Shown here piece after piece: positions 23,501 to 34,898 of a DNA stretch of 64,000 nt (within the stretch, counting starts at the first letter, position 1; every line of letters begins with the position of its first letter). The DNA is taken from NCBI RefSeq assembly GCF_032854445.1, contig NC_088300.1:27325608-27389607 (forward strand), read 5' to 3'. The notes under the pieces are model-generated. The model did not search any database, was not told the origin of the DNA, and saw nothing but the letters and a program-made list of their open reading frames with translations. This stretch comes from Liolophura sinensis (taxonomy: Eukaryota > Mollusca > Polyplacophora > Chitonida > Chitonidae). The translations under genes were made by a program, and so were the position numbers.

Positions 23501-24476
23501 TCATTTCACCTTCTGCATCGGAACTCAATAAATCATTTTTTGGCCAGAAACTGACAAAAAACGCGCCATTATCATACTCTAATGATGATGAAAAACGAAA
23601 ACTGTTCCATCGCAGAAGGGGGCCCACAGCAGTTCTCCAAAATACTGAGCCAAGCGAATACACAAGAAATCAACTGTCATTTACCTAAAAGGCAATCATC
23701 CTAAAAGTTTTCTGATACATTTTGTTAGTGCTCACATGAACGATGTTACTGGAATGGTAACAAGAAACCTAATGGGTCGCAAAACAGAACACATCTGAAT
23801 AATGGTTTATATATACATGTATGTCACTATTGGTAAGACAAAATAAGTCTGTTACACTACAAAAACACCACAGAATACAAATCAGACCGACAGCTATTTA
23901 CAGGTACTTTATATACATAGGGTGTGAGAACACCTGTTACATAAAGGATAACATGTGTGTGTTTAACTGGTTCAGTAACTGTATGGTCCCCCTCCCACGC
24001 ACGCATCAATATTCTCTGTTCTTCCTTCTGCACGTATAATAGTTCTGAGGTTTCAAACGTCAATGCTTTATTTTGATATCTGACTGACCTGCTAGAGTTT
24101 GGAATCAGTATATAATAAAGCAAGCCTTTTGCCCTGTTGAATTAGCTTGGTACTAACCACAAAAATTAAAGACTGCCATATAGACAAGTTAACTAGAGCC
24201 ATGTTCAGCACATGTACGTATGTATGTTTCATGTAAATTACATGGCTCATGTTCTTTTCACTGCCTAAAAAATCTTCTCAATTTTGAAGAATATCAGTGA
24301 TGTCAATTTGTGCAACAAAACTTACAGGGTAGGGCGTATCTTCCACGGAATAGCACCGTCCTTGTCGATTTCTTTAAAGCATATGCATTGAAGGAGATGA
24401 CAGACTGGTTACTTAGTTGATTAACATCACGCCATACTCACACCACTACAGCTGCCGAGGCGTCCGATGACACCAT
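17545..24476 (-). CDS. FDPS: Farnesyl pyrophosphate synthase, complete, nine exons
   Basis: FDPS condenses DMAPP with two IPP to make farnesyl diphosphate, the precursor of sterols, dolichol, ubiquinone and prenyl groups. Exons, all with AG/GT borders: 24442-24476, 23140-23293, 22497-22637, 21977-22057, 21556-21678, 20869-21033, 19255-19332, 18657-18791 and 17545-17745. They encode 370 residues. Visible motifs: HGKKNRG (IPP site, residues 71-77), first aspartate-rich motif DDIMD (119-123) followed by TRRGQ, KT in [13 protein letters not shown] (217-218), second aspartate-rich motif DDYLD (260-264), [12 protein letters not shown], and a basic C-terminus KRQK like the vertebrate KRRK. Y114-F115, at -5 and -4 before DDIMD, are bulky, as in C15-producing animal FPPS. 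The start at 24476 adds a short Ala/Val stretch; a downstream ATG at 23283 (MGEPDVKK) is an alternative. No clear mitochondrial presequence was seen. The gene appears intact. Confidence 0.96.
18108..18450 (-). repeat. tRNA-derived SINE, family 2, full-length
   Basis: Complete copy in an FDPS intron. On the minus strand: tRNA-like head (cacagttagtggagcgtcc), body, then the 3' tail, visible on the plus strand as gtgcttggggtttaacgtag followed by caatttttcagtcatatg, and a GAGT repeat. It is the reference copy for the family. Confidence 0.88.
18657..18791 (-). CDS. FDPS: FDPS exon with second aspartate-rich motif
   Basis: The 45 residues start exactly with DDYLD at the splice junction and continue through [20 protein letters not shown]. 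The aspartates bind Mg2+ and the IPP diphosphate in the family. A splice site immediately before DDYLD makes this motif easy to miss in gene models. Confidence 0.93.
18953..19198 (-). repeat. tRNA-derived SINE, family 1, diverged
   Basis: Tail at left (tatttatttgattggtgttt), body with cttcccacg and agcatgagctggacttgaac, head at right (gctaaccaaagta). Older than other copies, judging by small indels. Lies in the FDPS intron next to exon 19255-19332, about 57 bases from its donor. Confidence 0.82.
19816..19842. repeat. Adjacent poly-A/poly-G tract in FDPS intron
   Basis: Twelve A followed by about 13 G. The G run could form a G-quadruplex or triplex and is prone to length errors in assemblies. 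A C-rich run (about nine C) lies in the same intron near 20590. Confidence 0.75.
21977..22057 (-). CDS. FDPS: FDPS exon with first aspartate-rich motif
   Basis: Twenty-seven residues beginning [13 protein letters not shown] and ending in CWYKK. The first three aspartate positions bind the Mg2+ of the allylic diphosphate. Tyr-Phe at -5/-4 corresponds to the paired aromatic residues known to limit chain length in animal FPPS. Phase 0 at both ends. Confidence 0.94.
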
Positions 24477-24600
24477 TTACAGTACAGGCTCGTTGATTAG
24501 CCAACTTAGTTTCTTCTTTTGAAATTCAACCAATGTATGTGATCCTTACATTTGCAGGTCTACCCGATTTAATATCCCGAGGGGTGACAAGGGTTAGTAT
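24477..24600 (-). promoter_or_regulatory. Putative FDPS promoter with inverted CCAAT and SRE-like site
   Basis: Upstream of the FDPS start codon, CCAAT lies at 24530-24534 on the plus strand, so it reads ATTGG in gene sense. A GTCACCCCTC string (minus strand, about 24579-24588) resembles the sterol regulatory element ATCACCCCAC. Vertebrate FDPS is activated by SREBP with NF-Y at an inverted CCAAT box. The motifs are seen; their function is inferred and chance occurrence is possible. Confidence 0.3.
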
Positions 24601-25570
24601 TCCCGCGCTTTTCAAATTTGGACAAAATGCACTCTACACGCTGATCACAAAAATTTCTATTTTGGCCAAACTTAATCATAGGTCTCAGCTAAAATACTTT
24701 AGGTCTAATGAGCGTTATTTTCGGGAAATGCCACTGAACGAGTTCGTGACGAAAGTTAATGTATCTTCTTGAACAGTTTAATATGAAATATCAAGATTTA
24801 AAACTAAGTTTTAGTCGTTATCAAGTACCTCATGGTTGCACGTTATCGCTCAAATTCTGCTAATAGAATTTCAGAGCTGCCACAGAACATATTTAATTTA
24901 GTGAGAAAACGAACGAGTAAAAATAAAACACGTAATTGAATTTTCAGGGGAGATAAATCGTGGCTAAAAACTGATTCAGACGAAATTGGAAGGGAGGTAA
25001 GTCGTAAGTATCTGAATTTGTAGCTGTGCACATTGATCATTTACTCACGTTAGTGATATTTAAGGTTCAAATAACCTTTGCCGCAAATCAGAATATGACT
25101 TTGCTAGCATTTGACCATGTAATGAGATTGCAGAACTGAAGCGACAGTCAGACTGAGATTGATTTGTATAATGCTTTGAAGGCCTAATTAACATTACGGG
25201 CGTCAAGAGATGCTCAGTTTTCGTATGATAGTAAGTGATACGTACACATCTGTATTGTATTGTAGACCCGACAAGGCATGGCCGTCAAACCCAGTGCATC
25301 GTTACAAAATTTCAGACTGTAACCAAAAAATGATGTTCCCTGCCAATATGCGAGTGCGTGGATTTGATGAAAACTGTCAATTATAGGATCGGTTATGGTA
25401 TTGTAATTTGTAGGATAGCAATCGCTATGCAAGTTTATACGGTAGTTAAGTATTCCAATTAAAGCAGTTATTGTTCATTAATCCTTTAACTTTTTCATTA
25501 GTTTGATGTCCGTACTGCATATAGGTTATGTTGTATGTCATTGCTCTGTCAGGATGTCATTCACAGTGAC

Positions 25571-25852
25571 AAAGCCATTGAGTGGCTCAGTAGGTTAGCA
25601 CGCTATCGCTGCGTAATGACCCAGAAGTCTCTCACCAATGCGGTTGCTGTGAGTTCAAGTCCAGTTCATGCTGGCTTCCTCTCCGGCTGTTAGTGGGAAG
25701 GCCTGCCTGCGGATGGTCGTGGGATTCCCCCAGGCACTGCCCGGTTTCCTCCCACCATAATGCTGGCTGCCGTTTTATAAGTGAAATATTCTTGAGTACA
25801 GCATAAAACATCAATCAAATAAATAAATAAATAAATAAATGAAAGCCATTGA
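25571..25852 (+). repeat. tRNA-derived SINE, family 1, with 11-bp target-site duplication
   Basis: SINE body at 25581-25841, with A-box-like TGGCTCAGTAGGTT, B-box-like GAGTTCAAGTCC, tail and (AAAT)n. It is flanked by the direct repeat AAAGCCATTGA at 25571-25581 and 25842-25852. The duplication marks a retrotransposition event and fixes the element ends. Confidence 0.92.
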
Positions 25853-26328
25853 TACAGAATTAATAACTGAATGACAATTCCATGAACACAACTGTTTTAA
25901 GTTTTTTTCTGCATGCATATATTTTACTTGCATAGTTGCAGCATTAACATTTACTGCCTTGCTGAAATGTCATTTTTATGACTTGCATAGGAACCCATTT
26001 CATTTTTTAGTCAAAAGTTGTCACTGAACATGACGTTATCATTATAAGTACATTGAAAAATGAAAAATTTTCCTCCCCAGTGTTCCTAAAAATTTGGACG
26101 GGAAATTAGGTGTCAGTAGCCATACATTGTTTTGTGGTAGTTGCTAGATAGTATATGTATCTTGCACTGTTGCATAAGCTCATCAGTGCCTTGGCTATCA
26201 CAGTAAAATGACATCTTTAGCCGTGTTATAAACTTGATGAGAGCTCTCACCATGTCTTGCAAAAACCCGAGTGAACTCACAAGATTCTACTTATTCAAGC
26301 ATGGCCCAAGATGTCTACATGAGAAAAT

Positions 26329-26597
26329 CTTCCTGTTACTATTTATTGATTTATTTGATTGATAATTAGCGCCATACTCAAGAATATTTCACTTATACGA
26401 CGGCGGCCAGCATTATTGTGGGAGAAAACCGGGCAGAGCTCGGGGGAAACCCACGACCATCCGCAGGTTGCTGCCAGACTTTCCCACATACAGCTGGACT
26501 TGAACTCACATCGACCACATTAGTGAGAAGCTCCTGGGTCATCACACTGCGCTAGTGCGCTAACCAACAGAGCCACGAAGGCCCCCGCTTCCTGTTA
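26329..26597 (-). repeat. tRNA-derived SINE, family 1, with 10-bp target-site duplication
   Basis: Reverse copy (about 26339-26587) with AT-rich tail at left and head (gctaaccaacagagccac) at right. CTTCCTGTTA flanks it at 26329-26338 and 26588-26597. Most of the body is present, with a short internal gap after the cttcccacata segment. Confidence 0.9.
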
Positions 26598-27102
26598 TGC
26601 CCTGTGTGTATTAACATTTTATGATGTCAAAAGCCATTAATACCAGCACATTCTTGCCCCTTTCTACTGTTTGTCACTGTCATAACACCTCAACAGGACT
26701 TACAGTTAATAATTTTGAAAATTGCCCCTTTGTCATATTAGTATATCCCAAAGGGATTATGCTGTCTCAGTATCCTTCTGTGCATCCAGAATCACAATAA
26801 AACTGAAAGCACTTTGGTAAAGATTTCATATTTGGTGTGTACATTCATATTGAGATGAACTAAGTAATGCATGAAGTAAATTTCTGGTTTCCATCCAACT
26901 GATTAGAAGAAGCATTTCACACTGGTTCATATTGAGGGAGCTGCTGAACTTTCTTAACGAAAATGGGGCTATTCGGATGAAATTTATTGTTTCCATGGTA
27001 ACATGAAATCCTGTTTCTGTGCACACAATGCAAGTTATACTGATGTACACGTACATGTATATTTCAAATTTGGTATTCATATGGGGACTTTCATATGAAG
27101 TC

Positions 27103-27224
27103 CTTTCCAATTTGCCCGGTTTCTTCCCACCATAATGCTGGCTGCCATCATGTAAGAAAAATATTCTTGAGTACGGCAGAAATCAGCAGTCAAAAAAAGA
27201 AATAAATAAATACTTTCCAATTTG
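27103..27224 (+). repeat. 5'-truncated family-1 SINE with 12-bp target-site duplication
   Basis: Only the 3' ~98 bp is present (gcccggtttcttcccaccat through the tail and AAATA repeat). It is flanked by CTTTCCAATTTG at 27103-27114 and 27213-27224. Truncation at the 5' end with an intact duplication is what incomplete reverse transcription by a LINE enzyme produces. Confidence 0.9.
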
Positions 27225-27815
27225 AACTGGGACTGATTTTTAGGTTTCTACACATGTATAACTACCTCAGCCAACTGGAAATAGTTTTTAGGACTTGAAA
27301 CTTGTCGTTTTCAGTTGATTGTTAAAGAAACCTACATGAAATTTTTTTTCACCTGACTGTTTTGCATTTAACAAATTTAACAGTCATGTAAGCAGTTGTG
27401 TGTGTCACAATCCTTTCTCTTTCCTATTTATTTTACCATTTTATTTGTCAACTGCAAAACAAGAGCCTAACGGTTCCTGTTTACAAAATATTTGCCCTTT
27501 GACAGTATTACTATGCTCCTCACATATTTTCAGGGCATATGTACATGATGGCACACCATGATAGTATATGTATCAGTTAACCCGAGGAATTTATCTGTTA
27601 CTACAAGCTGCAAAATTCCTGTTGGGCTTAGAGACCATCACTCTTCCATACATATCTGTTAAGTTTGAATATAGGCTTTTTTTTGTTGTACCTGGGAATA
27701 ACTGTCAAAAGCAAGCTATTGTCTATTGTCTTGGGATGAAAGATGCAGTTTTAACTTGTACATACATGTATGTTTATCACAGTGTCAGACATAGATATTA
27801 CATATGTTTATAATA

Positions 27816-27960
27816 GTTAGAGCGTCAGTCTCAAGGTCTGGAGACACGTGGTCAAACCTACGTTGCATCATACTGAAAACATCAAAAATGATTCTTGTTG
27901 CTGCCTTGCTTGGCATTTAGCACTGAGAGGTTAGAGCAAGGCAAGATGACTGGAATTTCC
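27816..27960 (+). repeat. tRNA-derived SINE head, 3' truncated
   Basis: tRNA-like head (gttagagcgtcagtctcaag, then B-box-like ggtcaaacct) followed by ttgttgctgccttgcttggc and gcactgagaggttagagcaa, matching the element at 29981. No 3' tail was seen. Confidence 0.6.
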
Positions 27961-29980
27961 CTTTTGAAAATTTTTCTGTTACCTCTGTAAAAAATACTGA
28001 TTGTAAAATCACTGATCAATGATTTGGGTAATATGGAGTATATGTAACTTGTAATATAAAGCTTATGGAATGGTCTATTCTTTTTCAGAAAAGTGACAAT
28101 CTTAATACATGTAAAGTATGTCTTTTGGAATTAATATGAGACAAAGTAGGCTAAATGGGTGAATTATTCTGTTTTATGTCATGTCTTTTTTTTTAATGGA
28201 GAATTCTCTCGCAGTTAAACTTGAAGGAAGGGTTCAAGGATCAAATGGGTGCTTATCATGGTTAAGCTAAATTTCCAGGAAGTTTCTTTAAGAGTTAAGT
28301 AATCTGCTTCTCTTTTTTTTCTCCTACTAAATGTCTTTGGTATGAGTTTGAGGAAATTCATTCACATTGACATGTGAATCAAAAGAAAAAAGTTCACTAT
28401 TGGGGTTCAGTAGTTTAGTTTTGCTGAATCTGTCTAATTTTGAATTTTAGATTTAAATGAAATGAATGATTGTTCCAGTCATGCATGTTCATGTATTAAG
28501 AATGGAAATGTTATCACTCTTTCTTGTACGTGTTCTTTTCATGTGGTTTCAAAACCATGTCTTTGTAATTAAAGGACTAATATTTGCCTGAATACATGAA
28601 TAATGACTAGCTGCTAATGTGTTGCTCAGAAAAACATTAGAGTACCAGTATTAAGAAAATATGTGTTCTGGATTTCTGTGTAAAGAAAGCGACTAATAAC
28701 AATGATTAGCTTTTGTATGAATAAAAACTTCCTGATTGTAGTTTATCATCCATGGTGGAACAGAATTACAGGCAACGGGAAAAACTTCACAGTCTGATTA
28801 GCACATTTGTCCTGGAAGAAGCTTTTTTATCATTTTTTAAATGTTTTTACAGATAATAATCTATGATATAAATCAAGTGTATCTCGTCATAGATCTTATG
28901 TTGGTTGTACCGTTTTTCTTTGGTTTTACGTCTGCAGTGGTGTACACTATAAGTTGGCAAGCAAGTAAAGGAGGAAGTTATGTTCTGACAAGAATGTTGG
29001 TAGATGAGAGTTTTGATGGTGCAAAGTTATTCTAGCTGGATGATTTCCAGACCTCATTAGACTGTGCCAAGTAATTTATCTTCCTTTTTCTGCGTTGGTG
29101 AGTAAAATTTACCTCCTTAATAGTTCCTTTTTCTACTGGCAGACATTTTCCCATTAAATCTTGTCTTTGACCAAGCCAAAGTTTTGTGTGCTTCTTTTTT
29201 TTTTTTTTTTCTTGGATAGCTGTGTTCTGGCGCAACACATTTTCTTGGGTTATTTTGGTCTTTTGTTAAGGACTGTCAGTTGTGATAAGGCTGTGTACAA
29301 TAACATGCAAGTTTCTTCAGCAAGACTTATGGCTTTAAAGGTGTACTTTGTGGCAGTAAGTAATTGAGTGATTATATACTGTTATTATGTTAGGCGCCTA
29401 TAGCTGTTTTTTTCTTCCTTGTTTTACTGAAATGAGAATAGGTTCTATATGGGCCAGTTGTGTTCAATAAGCCTATATCTGATTACAATTCATACGGGGG
29501 AAAAAAAAACATTGCTTTCTTAATTCTTTTTCTCAAGAATTCTCATTCCAATAACCAAATCACCTGAAACTGTCCTGTTATGACTGAATCACACAGTTGT
29601 GTTTCTCTCTTCGTTGATAGCTCCCTGTGCATGCATGACCTGATGTACATAGATGTATGTATCTACATGTAACTGTATTTATGCAAGTGAAAAAAAATGC
29701 CGGTTTCCAGAATATAGTTATGTCGCTTGATTTATATAGGTATTTCGTTTCACCCGGCTATTTTCTACTATAAAGGCGATGTCCTGTGCGTTTAAATGTT
29801 TCCAGCTTCTCAGTAACTGGCTAACCAAATGCTGATTTTACAATTTTTCTGTTCAGCTATGCAGGGCTTACATTATCTTTTTGAGCAATAGGCTACCCTG
29901 GAATAGTAGTTGGATGGATGTACCTGACAGATAATGAAATGAAGTAAATTGGGACTATTGTCAGAGTATGAAGGGACTGC

Positions 29981-30286
29981 TTCGATGGCCGAATGGTTAG
30001 AGCGCCTCAAAGTTGGATGACCCAGGATCAAGTCCGAATATGGTCATATCAAACACTTTAAATTTGTACTTGTTGCTGCCTCACTTGGCACTTGGCACTA
30101 AGAGCTTCATGCAAGGAAACTGGACAGGTTGGCATGGTGTCTTCTGCCTGATACTTCAGCATGATACTCGCCCTGCCTCAAAAAGTCACAGTATATGTAC
30201 ACACACCTAATGACTCCTCGTCATGACTGAAAAATTGTTAAGTACGACGTTAAACCCAAAGCATTCATTCATTCAAAGTACTAAGG
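29981..30286 (+). repeat. tRNA-derived SINE with alternative head and family-2 tail
   Basis: Head gatggccgaatggttagagc is Ser/Leu-tRNA-like, with B-box-like ggatcaagtcc; body gttgctgcctcacttggcac; tail tgactgaaaaattgttaagt, then acgacgttaaaccc and (CATT)n. The tail is the same as in the 18108 element, but head and body differ. Confidence 0.85.
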
Positions 30287-31332
30287 TGGCTGATCAGTTT
30301 TTTTTACAAAAGTAACAGGCTACTTCCTTGTATTTTTTTCAACCTAATGCACAACAAATATGTCAAATGTCTGAAACTGAACGCAGAAGTGCACTCCATT
30401 TGATACAAACAGCATTTGGTGAATGTTGTCAAAACCCTCATGTTATAGTGGTGACATGATGCTATGCAATGTATGTGTAGCCCCCGTGTAGGTAAAAAGC
30501 TCTGTTAACTTCTTATGCGCTCTAGACATAATTTGGGAAAGATTCCTCCAAAATGCAGTTAAATATGTGAGATGCCTACTGAAGTAAGCTGCTGACTGAA
30601 ATATTGAAATGTGAATGTGTGTGTAAAGATGAGCTGGTTTGTCATGATATACTGAAAGATCCAGAAAACTCCGACTTTATAGTTCAAACTACACATTACA
30701 AGCTGCATATTAAAACTAGGCCATATTTGTGGGAAAATACAGATATACACATGTATATGTAACAGTTTTGAAATGGAGAGAGAAAAATAAATCTGAAATA
30801 TCTCAGTGCAGTATTTTTACATCTAGGGCCAACTGTTTTAAATTCATTTGAAGTGCCTGCAGTGTAAATGGATTCCAGAATGGAGTACTTTGTTGTATTG
30901 TTTTTTGTACAGAGAAACCTTGCATCTCTTTAACATGCTAGCAAATGCACATGTTAAATCATTTGTTTGTCGTGGCGTAGAGTTTTTTTTTATACCTGAG
31001 GTTGTCTTATTTGATACATGCACATCTTCTCATTATTTGCATCCATCATCATATAACATTGCATCATACATCATAGGCTTTTATCTGTTATCTTCTTTTA
31101 CTTTATGCTACAAGTGGAGATTTAGAGTATTGCCAAGAAAACCCATATCAGATCATCTGTAGACTATTTGTTGGTTAATGAGTAGAAGATGTACAACAGG
31201 AACTGTGTTTGGCATGGCCTGTTGGATATTTCCGACTTGTGTCTAGGTTACTGCTCCATGTGCAATCCTTATCCAGCAGGCTATTTTCTACTGTGTGCCA
31301 ACTTTATAGCTATAAAGCACCTCTTCTATCAG

Positions 31333-31570
31333 AAACAAGTGAAAACACTCTGGCGCTGCTTCGGTGGTAGCACCACACATGCTGTACAGTCCCGAGAAGA
31401 TGAATGCCAAGCCGACTAGTAATGGTGTTGTTAAGGTGGTGGAAGCGAAGCCTATCCAGGTGGGCATGGTGGTCAATGTGATTGTCCTGCTGGTCTTGCT
31501 GGCTCTCCTGCTCAGCTGTGTCAACTGGTAACGTCATGTCCTCCACCCCCACAGACTTCAAACTTTACAG
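31333..31570 (+). other. Predicted exon containing a microprotein ORF
   Basis: GC-richer island in AT-rich DNA. A plausible acceptor (cacctcttctatcag) ends at 31332 and a strong donor, CAG|gtgagc, follows 31570. The stretch between holds the 43-50 residue ORF described separately. It could be an exon of its own gene or a 5' leader exon of LNX, which is transcribed in the same direction. Prediction only. Confidence 0.4.
31400..31531 (+). CDS. Candidate tail-anchored transmembrane microprotein, 43 residues
   Basis: The ORF starts at ATG 31400 (A at -3; an in-frame ATG at 31379 would add seven residues, MLYSPEK) and ends with TAA at 31529-31531. It encodes a polar N-terminal half (MNAKPTSNGVVKVVEAKP) and one hydrophobic span of about 20 residues (around 21-41, containing VVNVIVLLVLLALLL), ending SCVNW. 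Codons in the span favour CTG, GTG, GTC and CTC, unlike the AT-rich flanks. Topology and the Asn at the start of the hydrophobic span resemble the regulin group of SERCA-regulating micropeptides (phospholamban, sarcolipin), but I do not recognise a specific family. Alternatives are an upstream ORF in the LNX leader or a chance ORF. Confidence 0.4.
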   Translation: MNAKPTSNGVVKVVEAKPIQVGMVVNVIVLLVLLALLLSCVNW

Positions 31571-34276
31571 GTGAGCTGTGGAACTCTCAGGTGATGATAG
31601 CCCTGTCATTGTTCACAGTCTGTGCTACATATTGTTGGCCATAATTTAGCTGTTAAACCACACAGATTAATACACATTATATTCTCTCAATATCATTATT
31701 CATGCATCTGTCTGTGTAAATATGGTTGTAAAGTACATTTATGTCAAGGAATGCAGGAACCTGTATACTAATATACCAGTTTGCTGTTTAGTTTTCAGGC
31801 AGTGAAAGTTATGGATATAGTGAGATTTGAGCTCCTGTCACTTTGGGTCTTTTTTAGTCAAATGCATATTTATTTCTGTTTTTATCTGCTGGTTAATCAG
31901 CCATTAGGGGACATTTTGATACCCTGACCATTTAACTTGGGCTAATGACTTGATAAGGGGCCCAAGTGTAAGACAGCATCAACTTTTTGTGGGATGTAGC
32001 AGCTATTGCAAAGTTTCATTTGTTCATATCCATGTATAGTTTTTAACTCAGAAAATTGTAGCTGTTGGTGAGATTTGAACTCATGACTGCAATTACAATA
32101 GATATGTTTTACATAGATATTTGGCTCATATCATCAGTGTATGTCGATTAGAAGGCATTACGAACAATCATAACTGCAAAAACTGAAAGTATAGGTACAC
32201 CTATGTATGTGTTGGAAATATGTGTTGATGACCCATTTGTTTAGACCTGAATATGTAGAAGATGTTAAACAACAGTGACTGCCTAATGAAAGACACCTGG
32301 CTGCCGTGAGGTTCCTACTCCTCATTAGCTTTTACCGTTTGTGTTTGTAGATCTGTACACAAGTCGACTCCCTTTTCAGTAGGTGCTAAGTAAACATTAC
32401 CTGAGTCAGAAATGTGCAGGATAATTTTGGGGGCACTAGAACATAGAAAATGGCAGGGTTTCTTTGTGGACCGTCTGGCATGGGGAGAACATGTATAGCT
32501 CCAGGTACTAATTTGGGGCTTGTATACAGTGTGCATAGATGAGTGTGGGAATTCGGTGTTAACTGACCTGGCTAACCCCCAGGTATGTCCAGTATAACAG
32601 GAAACATGGACAAGTACACACAACTAGGGTGGAGGCTATTCTAGGTGAAGCAGGGTGAGAGCTGAATTCAGATAAGAGGGAAATTGGGTGAAGCAGTGTG
32701 CTTGTACTGGGCACATGGCTGATATAACTTCCACCTGTTGTGTGCTGTTTTAACTGCAGGCCAGTTCCTCACAGATAAGTATCCTGATAGGAAGCTGGCA
32801 GGTCATTGTACTGGTCTATATGATGTTAGCCCTTCTCCTATTGCAAGTCGGTTTAAGTACATGCTGTAATAAGTAATAAGGAGTATTCAACTTCCACTGA
32901 CAGATGTCGCGAGAAAGTATAAGAGATTACATGAGTGCCTTTCACTTTACTCAGTCGATATTGGCTTGACCATCAGTGTACATACACAAATTAAAATGTT
33001 TAGTCGTTCGCTTGTTTTTGGGAGCACGAAATTATTGTGATGACCTCTAATTGAGACCAGATCTTCACAAAGATGACTTTGCATCATGCAAGTATTCTTA
33101 ATTTAAGACACATGTATGATGGTTTTTTGCATGAACTTCCATGTTTCTTTACAATGATATAGATAGGATCTAAGACATTTCACAACATTAAATCATACTG
33201 GCTAAACGTGACATACTGTACACTCAAAGTTATGAATAGATTTTAATAAAAAATAAACCATTCATCTCCCTTTGATATGTGTCTACAAAGTACTAGCACT
33301 GACTACATAAATTTTTTTTTTTTTTTTTTTTTTTATATTTGAAAGCTTTGGTATAGATTAATTTCAGAGCAAATAATAATAAATAACAAATCCTGTGTGA
33401 AGTGAAAGATCTTCCTGCATTCTGTTACCCCCTACTCACAAAGCCTTGTTCCTGCAGACATTCAGCGGAAACCACATACTGATCCTCAAATGTGCAGATT
33501 TTAATGGAAGCACATAGCTAGCGAATGTTGTAAACTTTAAATGGGATAATAAGTCTACCGGCGCCCTAATGACATCACCACCTTGCATTTTGAGATTGGA
33601 GTGGTTATTATTTAATATAGGCATATCATAAACAAATGCACGGAAAAGTTAACAATTAAGCTGTTGTCAACTGTACTTTATCTTTTAATAATCTAAGCAT
33701 TTTTTTCTTAAACCAGCAAACTTCAATATACGTATGTTCCCATAGAAACTTCAATTGATAAAAAAATTGTTCATAAATTTAATCCTCAGATCGATCAATT
33801 CTTAGGTTACATGTACATGTATATCATTCACTCCTCGAATTAAAAATACATAGGTTAGAATATTACTAATATGCTTTGTTTTATTTCTGTAAATTTATTC
33901 CATTCAGGATCTAGTTGGTATTAATGTGATATTGAGCTCTTTGCTTGATTGTTTCTGGATAAAGACCTGCATTCATGTAGAATGCTGAAGGTATTAAGGA
34001 CGTGTCAGTCATGGATAGTTTCAGTTGGAAACTAACACCAGGTACTCAAAGGGCTATAAATACGGGACAAATTGCTGTAAGCCAAGGAGGCTGAGGGCCA
34101 GTAAATCCAGCTACACACTGATTGTTTTCTCTGTCCCTGATGGGTAGCAGGGTGGGTCTTTTGGAGAAATCAGAGAGATATGGATATGTTTGCTAATTTC
34201 AGTACAGCCAGCTAGGAGCTCTCAGGTTAACGGGGTCTCAGTTTAGGGTATAAGGTGTGAACAGCATTATGAAGCC

Positions 34277-34336
34277 ATCTGATGACACTTAGTTTAGACA
34301 TGAGTTATCTGATGACACTTAGTTTAGACATGAGTT
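34277..34336. repeat. Exact 30-bp tandem duplication
   Basis: The 30-base unit atctgatgacacttagtttag.. occurs twice in a row without a mismatch, implying a recent event. Confidence 0.95.
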
Positions 34337-34666
34337 ATCGAAGTATTGCCTTCTGGGCCTCACAGCCTTCCAGCCTTGGATGAGGCGTGACAGGGAACAG
34401 CAGCCTAACTAACCAAGACTCTTACTTCCTACAGTCCATACTGTCTGCATTCATGCCCCCCCCCCCTCCCATCCTGAACCTGGTGAAAATCTAACATTCA
34501 ATCGCTTCATATCTGTATTTTTTAAGTTTTTCAAACATTGCTGACTTTTCAGTTGAACTTTGTTCATGGTTTGATTTTTTTATCTTTGCCCAAATATTTT
34601 TGGTGTGTTGTAAATTCCTTTGATGTGAGACTTTTTATACCATTACTGAAGTCCTGAAATGTCACT

Positions 34667-34858
34667 TACCCTAATTCCTCAATCTTCTCACATAGGAAAG
34701 TGCAAGTTGTGCAGCTTTATAATACAATTTTGAAGAAGAAGAAAAATCCTGTGGTCAGTTCCAGGGTTTCACAAAAATTATTATTTTATCAGTTTACACA
34801 AAATAATGCCCTAAGATTATGCTTGAAGAACATGCGAAAAGGTTGAAGAATTACGGTA
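34667..34858. mobile_element. MITE-like element, copy E
   Basis: Ends TACCCTAATTCCTCAATCTT and GCGAAAAGGTTGAAGAATTA plus CGGTA form about 25-bp imperfect inverted repeats bordered by TA. Interior blocks (gtttcacaaaaattattatt) match other copies in reverse orientation. Length 192 bp. Confidence 0.7.
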
Positions 34859-34898
34859 TCTGTACTTTTTGTTTACATTTCCTTTTCTCCTCTCTTGT

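Larger units (their letters stand above)
24601..31332. other. Non-coding region upstream of FDPS
   Basis: AT-rich sequence with family-1 SINEs (25581, 26339, 27115), two family-2-type SINEs (27816, 29981), homopolymer runs and no recognised protein. Open frames such as 30848-31162 (plus, 104 codons) lack similarity I recognise and are AT-rich like their surroundings. Confidence 0.6.

Noticed and set aside
31288-31561. Two minus-strand frames of 78 and 83 codons
   Set aside because: They are antisense to the plus-strand microprotein island; splice signals and codon texture favour the plus strand.
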